Source: Opitutales bacterium (GTDB lineage: Bacteria; Verrucomicrobiota; Verrucomicrobiia; Opitutales; Oceanipulchritudinaceae). Taken from it: 64,000 nucleotides of DNA. Where the stretch lies: assembly GCA_016932335.1 (NCBI GenBank), contig JAFGCZ010000015.1, positions 1-64,000 of the forward strand, written 5' to 3'. Within the stretch, counting starts at the first letter, position 1. Each line of letters begins with the position of its first letter. Shown piece by piece: positions 35,974 to 44,759 of this stretch. The position numbers and the translations under genes are program-made. The notes beneath the pieces were generated by a model. It ran no database searches. It was not told the DNA's origin and worked only from the letters and a program-made list of their open reading frames with translations.

Positions 35974-36461
35974 ATCATTAATTGGTAATAAGCCACATCG
36001 ATAAAGCGCCCGAACTTAAACCCGGTCTCTTTCAGATGGCCTGCCTTGGTGAATCCGTGCTTACGGTGAAATCCTTCCGATTCTTCGTTGGGGCAGGTTA
36101 TGATGGCGATTACGGTATGGATGCTCATCGCCTTCAACTGTTCAATCAATTCTTGGTAAAGAGTGCTTCCCAGTCCCTTGCTCCGGCAATTCTTATCCAG
36201 GTAGATAGATGTCTCTACTGAATGCCGGTAGGCGCTTCTGGCTTTGAGTATACCGGCGTAGGCATAGCCCAACAGCTTACCGCTTGTTTCATCTTCTGCT
36301 ACAATCCATTTGTAGTCCCGGCTTATGCTGGCAATACGCTCGCGCATGGTTTCCGCGCTTACCGGTTCCATCTCAAATGTGATGGTCGTTTCCTCGATGT
36401 AGTAATTGTAGATTTCTGCGATGGCTGCAGCATCTGTTTCGCATGCCGGTCGAATGTGCAT
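35970..36461 (-). CDS. GNAT acetyltransferase, phosphinothricin/methionine sulfoximine type
   Basis: 163 aa. N-terminal IRPACETDAAAIAEIYNYYIEET and ITFEMEPVSAETMRERI are hallmarks of the PAT/MnaT subgroup, with the acetyl-CoA loop CRSKGLGSTLY near 93-103 and the late FHRKHGFTKAG. Such enzymes acetylate the amino group of glutamate analogues such as methionine sulfoximine. It lies about 190 nt from glnA, whose product is the target of those inhibitors; this may be chance. Its stop overlaps the STAND gene's stop by 4 nt. Confidence 0.88.
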   Translation of the reverse strand: MHIRPACETDAAAIAEIYNYYIEETTITFEMEPVSAETMRERIASISRDYKWIVAEDETSGKLLGYAYAGILKARSAYRHSVETSIYLDKNCRSKGLGSTLYQELIEQLKAMSIHTVIAIITCPNEESEGFHRKHGFTKAGHLKETGFKFGRFIDVAYYQLMI

Positions 36462-36616
36462 GCTTCTATCCTATTATGATTCCCGTTTGGAAAATCAAGC
36501 TGCTTTCAGTTGTGCCTTAAAACGACTCCTGTAGGCAGTGTCGCGGGCCACCCTATGGTCGCTCCCTCCAACGGAATCATCTGCAGTGTAGTCCGTTGGA
36601 AGAAGCGTGTGATTAC

Positions 36617-36645
36617 AAAAAAAAGAATGCCCTAGGGCATTCTTC
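36617..36645 (-). terminator. Terminator of glnA
   Basis: Palindromic stem AAGAATGCCC / GGGCATTCTT (23-44 of the 36600 block), followed on the minus strand by eight T; 9 nt after the glnA stop at 36654. Confidence 0.9.
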
Positions 36646-36653
36646 TTTGCGAC

Positions 36654-38063
36654 TTATACGTCGTAATACATGTGGAATTCGATCGGATGCGTTCGCAGCC
36701 TTACCTGATCGTACTCCGCAAGCTTCAATTCGCAGAAATTGTCTATAAAGTCCTTGGTGAACACATCTCCTTTGAGCAGGAAGGCGTGGTCTTTCGTCAG
36801 TGCTTCCACCGCTGCTTTCAGGCTCTCCGGGACATGGCTCAGGTTGCTTGCTTCTTCGGGTGGCAGATCATAGAGATTCTTGTCCATAGAATCTCCCGGA
36901 TCAATACGGTTTTCGATGCCGTCCAGTCCGGCCATGAGAATTGCTGAAAAAGCCAGATAGGGGTTCGCCGAAGGGTCCGGACTGCGAAATTCCACTCGCT
37001 TGGCTGCAGGGCTCGGACTATAAGTTGGAATGCGGCAGATGGCCGAACGGTTGCGTGCCGAGTAGGCCAGAATCACCGGCGCTTCATAACCGGGAACCAA
37101 CCTCTTGTAAGAGTTATTTGTCGGGTTGGTTAGGGCGCACAGCGCTGGGGCATGTTTGAGAATGCCGCCGATGTACCACAGCGCTTCCTGGGACAACCCG
37201 GCGTAGAGGTCTCCGGCAAATAGAGGCTTTCCGCTTTTCCACAAAGACGAATGCACATGCATTCCGGAACCGTTGTCTCCAAAGATGGGCTTCGGCATAA
37301 AGGTCGCTGTTTTTCCGTGTTCGTGAGCCACGTTCTTTACAATGTATTTGTATTTGCACAGATCATCCGCCATCGGCAGCAGATCGTCATAGCGCAAATC
37401 AATCTCCGCCTGGCCTCCCGTGCACACCTCATGGTGTTGGCATTCCACCTTGAGCCCGCTTTCGATCATGGTCATCATCATCTGATTGCGTAGGTTCATC
37501 GTCTGGTCTGCCGGAGGGCAGGGTAGGTAGCCTTCTTTATGGCGGATTTTATAGCCCTGGTTAGGGAATTCTTCGCGGTCCGTGTTCCACGTGCCTTCCA
37601 CTGAGTCCACACAATAATGGCACTCATTGGTTCCCGCTTTGTAGCGGACATCGTCAAAAATAAAGAACTCAGCTTCCGGCCCAAAGTAGGCCGTATCGGC
37701 AATCCCGGTACTTTTCAGGTAATCAACGGCCTTGCGGGCAACTCCACGGGGGCTGCGGTCATACGGTTCTCTGGTTAAGGGATCCTCGATATCGCACAGC
37801 ATGGAAATGGTCGGCACGTCAATAAAGGGGTCGATGAACGCCGTGGTTGAGTCTGGGATGACTAGCATATCGGATGCATCAATGGTCTTCCAGCCGCGGA
37901 TGGACGAACCGTCAAACCCGAGCCCGTCTTCAAAGAGAGCTTCTTTCAGCTCCGATACCGGTATCGTGAAGTGCTGCCAGGTTCCGTGTAAATCGCAAAA
38001 TTTTAAATCCACTGTTTGGATCCCCTTATTGTGGGCCAATTCAATTACGTCAGTTGGAGTCAT
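36654..38063 (-). CDS. glnA: Glutamine synthetase type I
   Basis: 469 aa, the bacterial dodecameric GSI size. Makes glutamine from glutamate, ammonia and ATP. Landmarks: [11 protein letters not shown] near 50-60, [11 protein letters not shown] near 125-135, [13 protein letters not shown] near 262-274, and [10 protein letters not shown] near 400, whose Tyr is the adenylylation site in regulated GSI. The upstream gene on the same strand, PP2C, ends 33 nt before its start, so glnA may be read from the kinase/phosphatase operon or from a promoter inside it. Confidence 0.97.
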   Translation of the reverse strand: MTPTDVIELAHNKGIQTVDLKFCDLHGTWQHFTIPVSELKEALFEDGLGFDGSSIRGWKTIDASDMLVIPDSTTAFIDPFIDVPTISMLCDIEDPLTREPYDRSPRGVARKAVDYLKSTGIADTAYFGPEAEFFIFDDVRYKAGTNECHYCVDSVEGTWNTDREEFPNQGYKIRHKEGYLPCPPADQTMNLRNQMMMTMIESGLKVECQHHEVCTGGQAEIDLRYDDLLPMADDLCKYKYIVKNVAHEHGKTATFMPKPIFGDNGSGMHVHSSLWKSGKPLFAGDLYAGLSQEALWYIGGILKHAPALCALTNPTNNSYKRLVPGYEAPVILAYSARNRSAICRIPTYSPSPAAKRVEFRSPDPSANPYLAFSAILMAGLDGIENRIDPGDSMDKNLYDLPPEEASNLSHVPESLKAAVEALTKDHAFLLKGDVFTKDFIDNFCELKLAEYDQVRLRTHPIEFHMYYDV

Positions 38064-38096
38064 GTTATATTGGGGTTTAATATGAAATTGCTTTAT

Positions 38097-38942
38097 TCAA
38101 GGCTGGTGGATTTCCACCACGACCGCCGTTAAATTGTCCAGGCCGCCTTCTCTCAGGGCCTTTTTGACTAATCGCTCAGCCGGCGGCTTACCCACCAGAT
38201 AGGGTAGGGGACGCCTCAGCGTTTCCCGGATATCTGAATCAAAGAGAGCATCACTTATTCCGTCACTGCAAATGATGAAGCGGTCTCCATCTTCATAGCG
38301 CACCGAGCCGAACTGCGGTTCTATGTTGTCTCCAATAGCTCCCAGACTCTTTAGTAAAATGGACTTTTCCGGGTGTTTGCGCGCTTCGCGCTCGGTTATC
38401 TTTCCTTCACGCATCAGCTTCCAGGCCACCGAGTGATCTTCCGTCAACTGTTTCAGCTCTCCCTCTTTGGGCAGGTAGTAGATCCGGCTGTCGCCAATGT
38501 GCGCAAAGTAGAGGTATTCAGGCGTCAGCCAACACATGCTCAACGTGGCACCCATGCCACGGCATTCTTCGTAGTGGAAACTGTAGCTGCAGATTTTCTT
38601 GTGAATCTCTGAGAAAACTTCATCCAGTATATCCGCGTAATCAACTGTAATACCCATGGTCGCCAGACGAAAACTGGACGGGGCTAATGTCATCAGTTTT
38701 TCCACTGCGACCTTGCTGGCAAATTCTCCGGCGTTGGCTCCCCCCATCCCATCGCTCACGGCAAAAATAAAGTCACCGCGATCATGGCGTTCCTCTCCGA
38801 TTTTCCCCAAGTAGGTACATTCTTTATCATCGAAGGTGATTCCTAGAAACGCATCCTCATTGTTTTTGCGCACTCGGCCCACGTGAGTCATTCCAGACCA
38901 CTGCACGGTTTGTGACTTATTCTTCGAAAAGCTTAGTGTCAT
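38097..38942 (-). CDS. PP2C-type protein Ser/Thr phosphatase (PrpC/Stp-like)
   Basis: 281 aa from ATG 38942; the frame is open 66 codons further up but that part is the kinase gene's shadow. Metal-binding motifs: THVGRVRKNNEDAF near 17-30, FAVSDGMGGANAGE near 63-76, HIGDSRIYYLPK and late FIICSDGISDAL, DNLTAVVVEI. It removes phosphate from Ser/Thr (sometimes Arg or His) in proteins; cytoplasmic. It overlaps the small kinase gene by 26 nt, so the pair is likely made in fixed ratio. Confidence 0.92.
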   Translation of the reverse strand: MTLSFSKNKSQTVQWSGMTHVGRVRKNNEDAFLGITFDDKECTYLGKIGEERHDRGDFIFAVSDGMGGANAGEFASKVAVEKLMTLAPSSFRLATMGITVDYADILDEVFSEIHKKICSYSFHYEECRGMGATLSMCWLTPEYLYFAHIGDSRIYYLPKEGELKQLTEDHSVAWKLMREGKITEREARKHPEKSILLKSLGAIGDNIEPQFGSVRYEDGDRFIICSDGISDALFDSDIRETLRRPLPYLVGKPPAERLVKKALREGGLDNLTAVVVEIHQP

Positions 38943-39354
38943 ACGCTCTCTTGATGTCTTCCAGCACCAACCCTTCTCCTGTTTCCAGGTTCGTGGCAAA
39001 CTCAAAATCGATGATGCAAAAGCGCCCGCTGCGTGCATCATATGTAATATTGCGCGGGAACGCATCCCCATGCTTAATGCCGTAATTTTCCAGCTCCTTA
39101 TACAATGAGGCCATTTTTCTTGAGCTGATCTGTTCGGCAATATTACCGCAATTTGTTGTCACTATATAGAGCTCTTCGGGGTGCTCCTCCAGCAGCCGAG
39201 GTACAAACGGGCAGCCCTTGGCTTCCAGATGCTTCAGCATGGTCACTTCATTCGCGTAGCGTTTATCTGCTTCGGGCCCCAGGTAATATTTGTGCACCCG
39301 GCCGTCGTAACCGATCCTTACCCGTGCTCGTCTTGTGTCTTTTACTTCATGCAT
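38917..39354 (-). CDS. Minimal protein-kinase-like protein (RIO/LPS-kinase-like fold)
   Basis: 145 aa from ATG 39354. Kinase landmarks in order: a Lys at 22 in VHKYYLG, Glu36 in ANEVTMLKHL, catalytic loop HGDAFPRN with Asp97 and Asn102, and a DFE motif at 116-118 (IIDFEFA) in place of DFG. The C-lobe beyond the metal-binding Asp is only about 30 residues, far shorter than Hanks-type kinases. It overlaps the PP2C gene by 26 nt, a kinase-phosphatase pair upstream of glnA. Target unknown; it could be a small-molecule kinase instead. Confidence 0.7.
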   Translation of the reverse strand: MHEVKDTRRARVRIGYDGRVHKYYLGPEADKRYANEVTMLKHLEAKGCPFVPRLLEEHPEELYIVTTNCGNIAEQISSRKMASLYKELENYGIKHGDAFPRNITYDARSGRFCIIDFEFATNLETGEGLVLEDIKRAYDTKLFEE

Positions 39355-39495
39355 GGCGGATGTTCTGCCCCCCAATGTAATTTAGCTTGTAGTCCATAGT
39401 ATTTTACAGAAAATGACAATCCTAATGCGATCTTTTCAGTCCTTCCAGACCTCCTCTATGCGAAAAAATATACATTTTTGTAGGAAATTCGGTTT

Positions 39496-39511
39496 CGGCA
39501 CACTATCTGCA
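39496..39511 (+). promoter_or_regulatory. Candidate sigma-54 promoter before type II glutamine synthetase
   Basis: CGGCACACTATCTGCA: GG at 39497-39498 and GC at 39509-39510 have the -24/-12 spacing, and GGCAC matches the consensus well. It deviates at the first T and at CTGC for TTGC. The 327-nt gap between the kinase start and the synthetase also holds a 10-bp palindrome CATACGTATG at 39589-39598 and a small hairpin CCTCAA/TTGAGG at 39631-39646. Nothing else was recognised there. Confidence 0.4.
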
Positions 39512-39681
39512 AAGATCATACTTACAGTAATCAACTGACTAATTTCTTTACAGATTTTCCCTCTTATCCGGAGGGGGCACGGAACTTGCATACGTATGAA
39601 ACGTCCCTTTTCAGGATAAAGCTTAAGACCCCCTCAATGTCTTGAGGAATTTAATCAAAAAATCCACGAACATATAAAGAT

Positions 39682-40692
39682 ATGGCAAAATATAAGCTCG
39701 AATACATCTGGCTCGATGGTTACACTCCTGTCCCGAACCTTCGCGGTAAGACACGCATTGCTTCTGAAGCTCCCAAATCTGTAGAAGATTGCCCGGAATG
39801 GGGTTTTGACGGTAGCTCCACCAAGCAAGCAGAAGGTCACAGCTCCGATTGTATCCTTAAGCCGGTTGCTCTTTATCCTGATGCGGCCCGCACCAATGGC
39901 TTCATTGTTATGTGTGAAGTTATGACTCCCGATGGTGAGCCCCACGCCACTAACTACCGCGCCACCATTCTCGATGACGAAGATGCTTGGTTCGGTCTGG
40001 AGCAGGAATATTTCCTTTACCAGGACGGTCGTCCTCTTGGTTGGCCCACCGATGGCTTCCCTTCACCTCAGGGTGAATACTACACCGGTGTTGGCTACCG
40101 CAACGTAGGCAGCCTTGCTCGCCGTATCGTTGAAGAACATCTCGACCTCTGCCTTGCTGCCGGCATCAATCACGAAGGCATCAATGCCGAAGTGGCCAAA
40201 GGCCAGTGGGAATTCCAGATTTTTGCCAAGGGCTCCAAGAAGTGTGCAGACGATGTTTGGGTAGCTCGCTACCTCCTCGAGCGTCTTTGCGAAGAATACG
40301 AGGTCGATGTTGAATTCCATTGCAAACCCTTTAAGGGCGACTGGAACGGTTCCGGTATGCACTGCAATTTCTCCACCAAATACATGCGCGAAGTTGGCGG
40401 CAAGGAATACTTCCTCAAGCTCATGGACGCATTTGAAAAGAACCGCGACGAGCACATTGCTGCTTATGGTCCGGATAACCACCTCCGCCTCACCGGTCTC
40501 CACGAAACTCAGTCTATTGACAAGTTCAGCTGGGGAGTTGCCGACCGCGGTGCTTCCGTTCGTGTTCCCCACTCCTTCGTTAAGAATGGCTATAAGGGTT
40601 ACCTCGAAGACCGTCGTCCGAACTCTCAGGGAGATCCCTACCAGATCTGCAGCCGTGTTCTGCAAACCATTGCAGAAGTCCCCACCGCTTAA
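39682..40692 (+). CDS. glnII: Glutamine synthetase type II (GSII, eukaryote-like)
   Basis: 336 aa, the short GSII form common in eukaryotes, rhizobia and some other bacteria. Landmarks: LEYIWLDGYTPVPNLRGKTR at the N-terminus, EWGFDGSSTKQAEG near 54-67, GLEQEYFLY near 116-124, NAEVAKGQWEFQ near 169-180, NGSGMHCNFSTK near 226-237 and a terminal RRPNSQGDPYQI. It performs the same reaction as the glnA product 1.6 kb away but belongs to a distinct subfamily and has no adenylylation loop. A strong terminator follows; the putative sigma-54 site would tie it to nitrogen control. Confidence 0.97.
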   Translation: MAKYKLEYIWLDGYTPVPNLRGKTRIASEAPKSVEDCPEWGFDGSSTKQAEGHSSDCILKPVALYPDAARTNGFIVMCEVMTPDGEPHATNYRATILDDEDAWFGLEQEYFLYQDGRPLGWPTDGFPSPQGEYYTGVGYRNVGSLARRIVEEHLDLCLAAGINHEGINAEVAKGQWEFQIFAKGSKKCADDVWVARYLLERLCEEYEVDVEFHCKPFKGDWNGSGMHCNFSTKYMREVGGKEYFLKLMDAFEKNRDEHIAAYGPDNHLRLTGLHETQSIDKFSWGVADRGASVRVPHSFVKNGYKGYLEDRRPNSQGDPYQICSRVLQTIAEVPTA

Positions 40693-40712
40693 GCTTTGTT
40701 CTTATTGCTTTC

Positions 40713-40745
40713 AAAAAGAGCCTCCTTTAGGAGGCTCTTTTTTTG
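40713..40745 (+). terminator. Terminator of type II glutamine synthetase
   Basis: Stem AAAGAGCCTCC / GGAGGCTCTTT with TTTA loop and a T run; about 22 nt after the stop. Confidence 0.95.
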
Positions 40746-40794
40746 CACCCCCCCCAGCGCTCGGGTATAAAATGGATCTGGGCTTACTGATCCT

Positions 40795-41253
40795 TTAGCG
40801 GGCAATATCTGTCTGGCAGAGAGTGCGGTACCCCTGGCACTCCAGTACTTGTGTGGAAAGCAGGGAATCCTCTGTCGATAAGATCAGCCCTATCTTTCCG
40901 TGTGGCCTCATCATCATGGGGTAGATGTAGTAAATGTTGATCTCCGCCCCCATCAGTGATCCGGTTACTGTTTTTAAATCTGCTTCCGAATCTATCTCCA
41001 TTGCCAGAACCGGATGTTCTTCGAAAAACAGTCCCATCCTTGACAGTGTCTTTCTGGCGGACTCGGGATAATTCACCACCACTCGCATCACCGCAATATC
41101 AGTCATGTCAAATGTGGCTAGTGCTGCTATGCTGATCTCGTCGTTGGCCAGCAAGGTCATCACTTCATTCAAGCGTCCGATTCGATTCTCGGCAAAGATG
41201 GAGAACTGAATTACGGGATCTGGTTCGGGTGCATTTACTGTATCCAGCCGCAT
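40795..41253 (-). CDS. Tandem ACT-domain protein
   Basis: 152 aa with two ACT-like repeats. The first opens with IQFSIFAENRIGRLNEVMTLLANDEISIAAL, as in acetolactate synthase small subunits. The second is from about 80 (AMEIDSEADLKTVTGSLMGAE on). There is no catalytic domain, so it is a stand-alone amino-acid sensor. It is convergent with the glutamine synthetase gene with about 100 nt between; ligand unknown. Confidence 0.8.
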   Translation of the reverse strand: MRLDTVNAPEPDPVIQFSIFAENRIGRLNEVMTLLANDEISIAALATFDMTDIAVMRVVVNYPESARKTLSRMGLFFEEHPVLAMEIDSEADLKTVTGSLMGAEINIYYIYPMMMRPHGKIGLILSTEDSLLSTQVLECQGYRTLCQTDIAR

Positions 41254-41424
41254 GTGTAATAGCTTCTATACGAGATCATTATACGAAGTGCAAGTTCTCC
41301 TTGTCGTTTTCGCTTATTTCTCCCTGCTCAAATGTAAAAAAGAGCCTAAATCGTAATTTCCTACTACTTTGAGCGAACTAAAGGTTGACCTTTTATGTCC
41401 TAATTTGCTCATTAACTTTAGGGT

Positions 41425-42456
41425 ATGTCGATTTTTCAGCGAGTTAGTTTTTTGTCTTCTTTATGTGTCTTTATGCTGCCTTTTTCGATCTTTGCAGACG
41501 AAGTAAGGCTGACGGATGGTTCTATCCTTATGGGTACAGTTGAGTTTGTAGATGGTGAATTGCTCGTTCTGTCCCATCCCGTTTTGGGTGAGCTGCGCAT
41601 CCCTCGCACTGAAATAGACTCCATGATTACGGATTCCCCGGTCTACTACCGCTTTGCCGATGGCTCTGTCGTGGGTGAAAAGCTTGTCGTTGAGCAAGAT
41701 GCCCTCATTAACGATATGGGGCAAATCGATGCTGTCTGGCAGGTGGATGATGAGGCTCCCGATGTGCTTGCTGCCCGTATGGAGGAAGAAGCCCGCAGAA
41801 CGAAGTGGTCTCTGACTCTGGGAGTCGACCTTCGCGGTAGCCGTGGAAACACCGACGAAACAAAATATGGAATCAACGTTGTGGCTGTGCGCAGTAATTT
41901 AGAGAGTAAACTCAAACTCTATGGCCGCTATAAAAGAGCTAATTACGGTGATTACAAAACTGAAGACGAAACCATTTTAGGGTTCAACTACGATGCTTAT
42001 GTTTTTGAGAAATTTGGTCTTTATGGACGCTCGGAGTTTGAGAAAGACGAATTCGAGAGTATCGATTTGCGCTCCACTTATGCTGCCGGGGTTAATTATC
42101 GCTTTTTTAAAACAGATGCGTTCTCTTTCATGGCCCGTGCCGGTTTGTCCTACCGCAATGAGGATTATATCGACGAGTCCTCTAAGGACTATCCGGGTGC
42201 TGACGTCGGTTATGAGCTCGAGTGGAGCCTCTCCCGTTGGATGAAACTGACCAATAATCTCTCATACCTTCCCAGCTTTGAGGATTTCAATGATTTCGTC
42301 GTCCGTTATGAAACCAGTGTTGAAATCCCTATTGGGCAGGAGCGTAATTGGTCGATTAATCTTGGGATGTACAACGACTATAATAATCAGCCTACAGACG
42401 AGGATTATAAGCTCGATACCAATTACTATACCCGTATTTCCCTTAAATGGGAATGA
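41425..42456 (+). CDS. DUF481 outer-membrane barrel protein, copy 1
   Basis: 343 aa. Signal peptide about 1-24. Two Sm-like small-barrel motifs follow (VRLTDGSILMGTVEFVDG, LRIPRTEIDSM; then YYRFADGSVVGEK). From about residue 125 comes the DUF481 beta barrel: alternating hydrophobic strands with GVDLRGSRGNTDETKYG, YDAYVFEKFGLYGRSEFEKDE and RSTYAAGVNYRFF. The C-terminal strand ends in RISLKWE. The role of the family is unknown; its place is the outer membrane. It is clearly paralogous to the next gene. Confidence 0.85.
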   Translation: MSIFQRVSFLSSLCVFMLPFSIFADEVRLTDGSILMGTVEFVDGELLVLSHPVLGELRIPRTEIDSMITDSPVYYRFADGSVVGEKLVVEQDALINDMGQIDAVWQVDDEAPDVLAARMEEEARRTKWSLTLGVDLRGSRGNTDETKYGINVVAVRSNLESKLKLYGRYKRANYGDYKTEDETILGFNYDAYVFEKFGLYGRSEFEKDEFESIDLRSTYAAGVNYRFFKTDAFSFMARAGLSYRNEDYIDESSKDYPGADVGYELEWSLSRWMKLTNNLSYLPSFEDFNDFVVRYETSVEIPIGQERNWSINLGMYNDYNNQPTDEDYKLDTNYYTRISLKWE

Positions 42457-42477
42457 TTGAAAATTACGTACTATCGG

Positions 42478-42505
42478 TTGACGTAAGGTGTTTCCATTAT
42501 ATGTT
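42478..42505 (+). promoter_or_regulatory. Possible promoter of DUF481 copy 2
   Basis: TTGACG at 42478-42483, 16-nt spacer, TATGTT at 42500-42505. If used, transcription would start only about 9-15 nt before the start codon, leaving almost no leader. Confidence 0.35.
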
Positions 42506-42526
42506 CGAGGTTGATCCTATTTGAAC

Positions 42527-43579
42527 ATGTATCTAAAAACGCTCACTTTATCTGCCGCGACGCTTGCTCTGTCTGTATCTGCAGTGCTTGCTGATTCTGT
42601 AGTTATTAATGATGGTTCCCAGCTAAAAGGAACTGTTCAGGAAATAAAAAACGGGAAGGTTTTTTTGAATACCCCATATGCCGGTGTTCTGGAAATCGAC
42701 CAGACTCTTGTTGTCAGTATGGAAACCACAGAGCCCATTTCGCTCAGGCTTTCTGATGGAACGGAAATTAAAGGAGAGGTGCTTACCAAGGGATCTGAGA
42801 TCGTTGTCATTGCTCCCAAAGCAACTATGACGGCATCCGTTCGCGATGTGGAATCCGGTTGGAACGCTGTGCATGAAGATCCCAGAATTACTGCGCAAAA
42901 AGAAGCGGCCAAAGCTGCTGAGCGCAAATGGAAGTTCCAGGTGGGTGTTAATATCGACGGTAAAGATGGCAATTCCCAGAAGTTGAACTCTTCCGTTAAT
43001 GCCTCTGCCAAACTCGAAGGCCCCGAGGATACATTGCATTTTTATACAAAGCTTACCCGTGCGGAAACCGATGGCGAAAAAACCGATGAGGAATATATTG
43101 CCGGCGTCCAGTACGATGCCGCCTTTTCCAATCGATTTGGGTGGTATGTGCGTACCGAAGGAGAGAAGGACGAGTTTGAAGATATTGACTTCCGCAGCAC
43201 CAGTGCGGCCGGTTTCTCATACCACTTTTATAAAAAAGAGCATTTCAAGCTTACCGGACGTCTCGGTTTGGCTTACCGTTATGAAGACTACACCGCCAGC
43301 GACAGCGAGGAATTTCCCGGCTTTGATGTCGGCTTGCATATGGACTGGGGGATCAGCCAGTGGGCCAACTTGGTCAGTGATGTAACTTACCTGCCCAGTG
43401 TAGAGGATTTCGGTTCCTACATTTTGCGTCAGGATACCGGTTTGGAAATGCCTCTGAGTATGTCCAATCGGTGGATTCTGCGTGTAGGGGTTGCCAACGA
43501 TTATAACAGCGAGCCCGAGCCTGGTACCGAAGAAATGGACACTACCTATTACGCCCGCCTGATTCTTAAGTGGGAGTAA
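42527..43579 (+). CDS. DUF481 outer-membrane barrel protein, copy 2
   Basis: 350 aa from ATG 42527 (a TTG two codons upstream is possible; GAGG lies 10 nt before it). Same layout as copy 1: a signal peptide to about ALADS, two Sm-like units (VVINDGSQLKGTVQEIKNG; LRLSDGTEIKGEV), then the barrel with GVNIDGKDGNSQKLN, YDAAFSNRFGWYVRTEGEKDE and RSTSAAGFSYHFY, ending in RLILKWE. The tandem pair arose by duplication. It may be an adhesin, porin-like or stress protein; that cannot be told from sequence. Confidence 0.85.
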   Translation: MYLKTLTLSAATLALSVSAVLADSVVINDGSQLKGTVQEIKNGKVFLNTPYAGVLEIDQTLVVSMETTEPISLRLSDGTEIKGEVLTKGSEIVVIAPKATMTASVRDVESGWNAVHEDPRITAQKEAAKAAERKWKFQVGVNIDGKDGNSQKLNSSVNASAKLEGPEDTLHFYTKLTRAETDGEKTDEEYIAGVQYDAAFSNRFGWYVRTEGEKDEFEDIDFRSTSAAGFSYHFYKKEHFKLTGRLGLAYRYEDYTASDSEEFPGFDVGLHMDWGISQWANLVSDVTYLPSVEDFGSYILRQDTGLEMPLSMSNRWILRVGVANDYNSEPEPGTEEMDTTYYARLILKWE

Positions 43580-43620
43580 GGTTCCTGCTCATTTTGAAAC
43601 AACCAAACAAATAAAAGCTT

Positions 43621-44460
43621 ATGGAAGACCAGACTGTCTCTAATGTTTCCGAGTTTGATTTTACGCCTTACATAAAGTATGCCGTTGATCATGGTACCGA
43701 CATCCTTGTGGCCTTGCTCATCTTTGTTGTCGGTCGGTGGATTGCTCGCATTGTCACTCGTGGTTTTGTGAAAACGATGGAACGCCGCAAGGTGGACCCC
43801 TTGATCTGTGGCTTTATTCGCAGTATTCTTTTTAATGGCCTTTTGATTGCCGTGGTTATTGCCGCCGTGGCTCGCCTGGGGATCCCCACCACTTCCTTTG
43901 TTGCTGTTTTGGGGGCTGCCGGTTTGGCGGTTGGTTTGGCTTTGCAGGGCTCTCTTTCCAATTTCGCTTCGGGGATCCTCCTGCTCATGTTCCGACCCTT
44001 TAAAGTTGGGCATTTTGTTACCGCGGGTGGTGATTCCGGCTTTGTTGAAGAGATTGGCCTGCTCATGACAACGCTTCGCACGCCCGACAATAAGACCGTC
44101 TTTGTCCCCAATTCCAATGTTCTAGGAAGCAACATCACCAACAACAGCCTCAAGCCCACCCGCCGCGTGGATCTCGTCTTTGGCATTAGCTATACCGATG
44201 ATATCGACAAGGCCCGCAATATCCTTGCGGAGTTGCTCGATAAAAATGAAAAAGTCCTGCGAGATCCGGCTCCTCAGGTTGCTGTTTCCGAGCTGGGCGA
44301 CAGCAGTGTCAACTTTGTCTGCCGCCCCTGGGTTAAGGGAGAGGACTATTGGGATGTTTACTTTGGCATGATTGAAGGCGTAAAAAAGGCTTTTGATGCT
44401 AATAACGTCAGCATTCCCTTCCCTCAGAGAGATGTTCACCTCTATACGGAGAAAAAATAA
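43621..44460 (+). CDS. mscS: Small-conductance mechanosensitive channel MscS
   Basis: 279 aa, E. coli MscS size. Three TM helices near 20-40, 62-85 and 90-115. The pore helix TM3 is AAGLAVGLALQGSLSNFASGILLL with the usual Gly/Ala packing. The cytoplasmic vestibule follows (FRPFKVGHFV, VFVPNSNVLGSNITNNS). Opens on membrane tension to release solutes on osmotic down-shock. It lies 41 nt after the DUF481 pair, same strand. No Shine-Dalgarno. Confidence 0.95.
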   Translation: MEDQTVSNVSEFDFTPYIKYAVDHGTDILVALLIFVVGRWIARIVTRGFVKTMERRKVDPLICGFIRSILFNGLLIAVVIAAVARLGIPTTSFVAVLGAAGLAVGLALQGSLSNFASGILLLMFRPFKVGHFVTAGGDSGFVEEIGLLMTTLRTPDNKTVFVPNSNVLGSNITNNSLKPTRRVDLVFGISYTDDIDKARNILAELLDKNEKVLRDPAPQVAVSELGDSSVNFVCRPWVKGEDYWDVYFGMIEGVKKAFDANNVSIPFPQRDVHLYTEKK

Positions 44461-44606
44461 TTGCCTTTGTGGTTGCACTGCGACCCGATTTCTATACGCA
44501 TTTAGCTTCGCTTCGTGAAATTTGCAAAAAAACAACGCAATAAAGGGGTTTTCCATTGACATCCCCGCACGATCCAGTTTCTTAGGCATCTTTTCCCTTT
44601 CGAACC

Positions 44607-44732
44607 ATGAAAGTAGCATCTTCCATCAAAACCCTTAAGAACCGTCATCCTGACTGTCAGGTTGTTCGTCGCAAGGGCCGTGTTTACGTAATCTGCAAGA
44701 CCAACCCGCGCTTCAAAGCTCGCCAGGGTTAA
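44607..44732 (+). CDS. rpmJ: 50S ribosomal protein L36, zinc-free type B
   Basis: 41 aa. Begins [18 protein letters not shown] and ends [12 protein letters not shown]. The C4/CCCH zinc ligands of classic L36 are absent and the NRHPDC loop is the hallmark of the longer YkgO-type L36. It is followed 27 nt later by type B L31, as in the E. coli ykgO-ykgM pair. No Shine-Dalgarno upstream. Confidence 0.95.
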   Translation: MKVASSIKTLKNRHPDCQVVRRKGRVYVICKTNPRFKARQG

Positions 44733-44759
44733 TTTTGCTCGAACCCCTTTTCAATTCCA

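Noticed and set aside
38943-39140. 66-codon N-terminal extension of the PP2C frame
   Set aside because: It lies inside the kinase gene in another frame and PP2C homology starts after ATG 38942.
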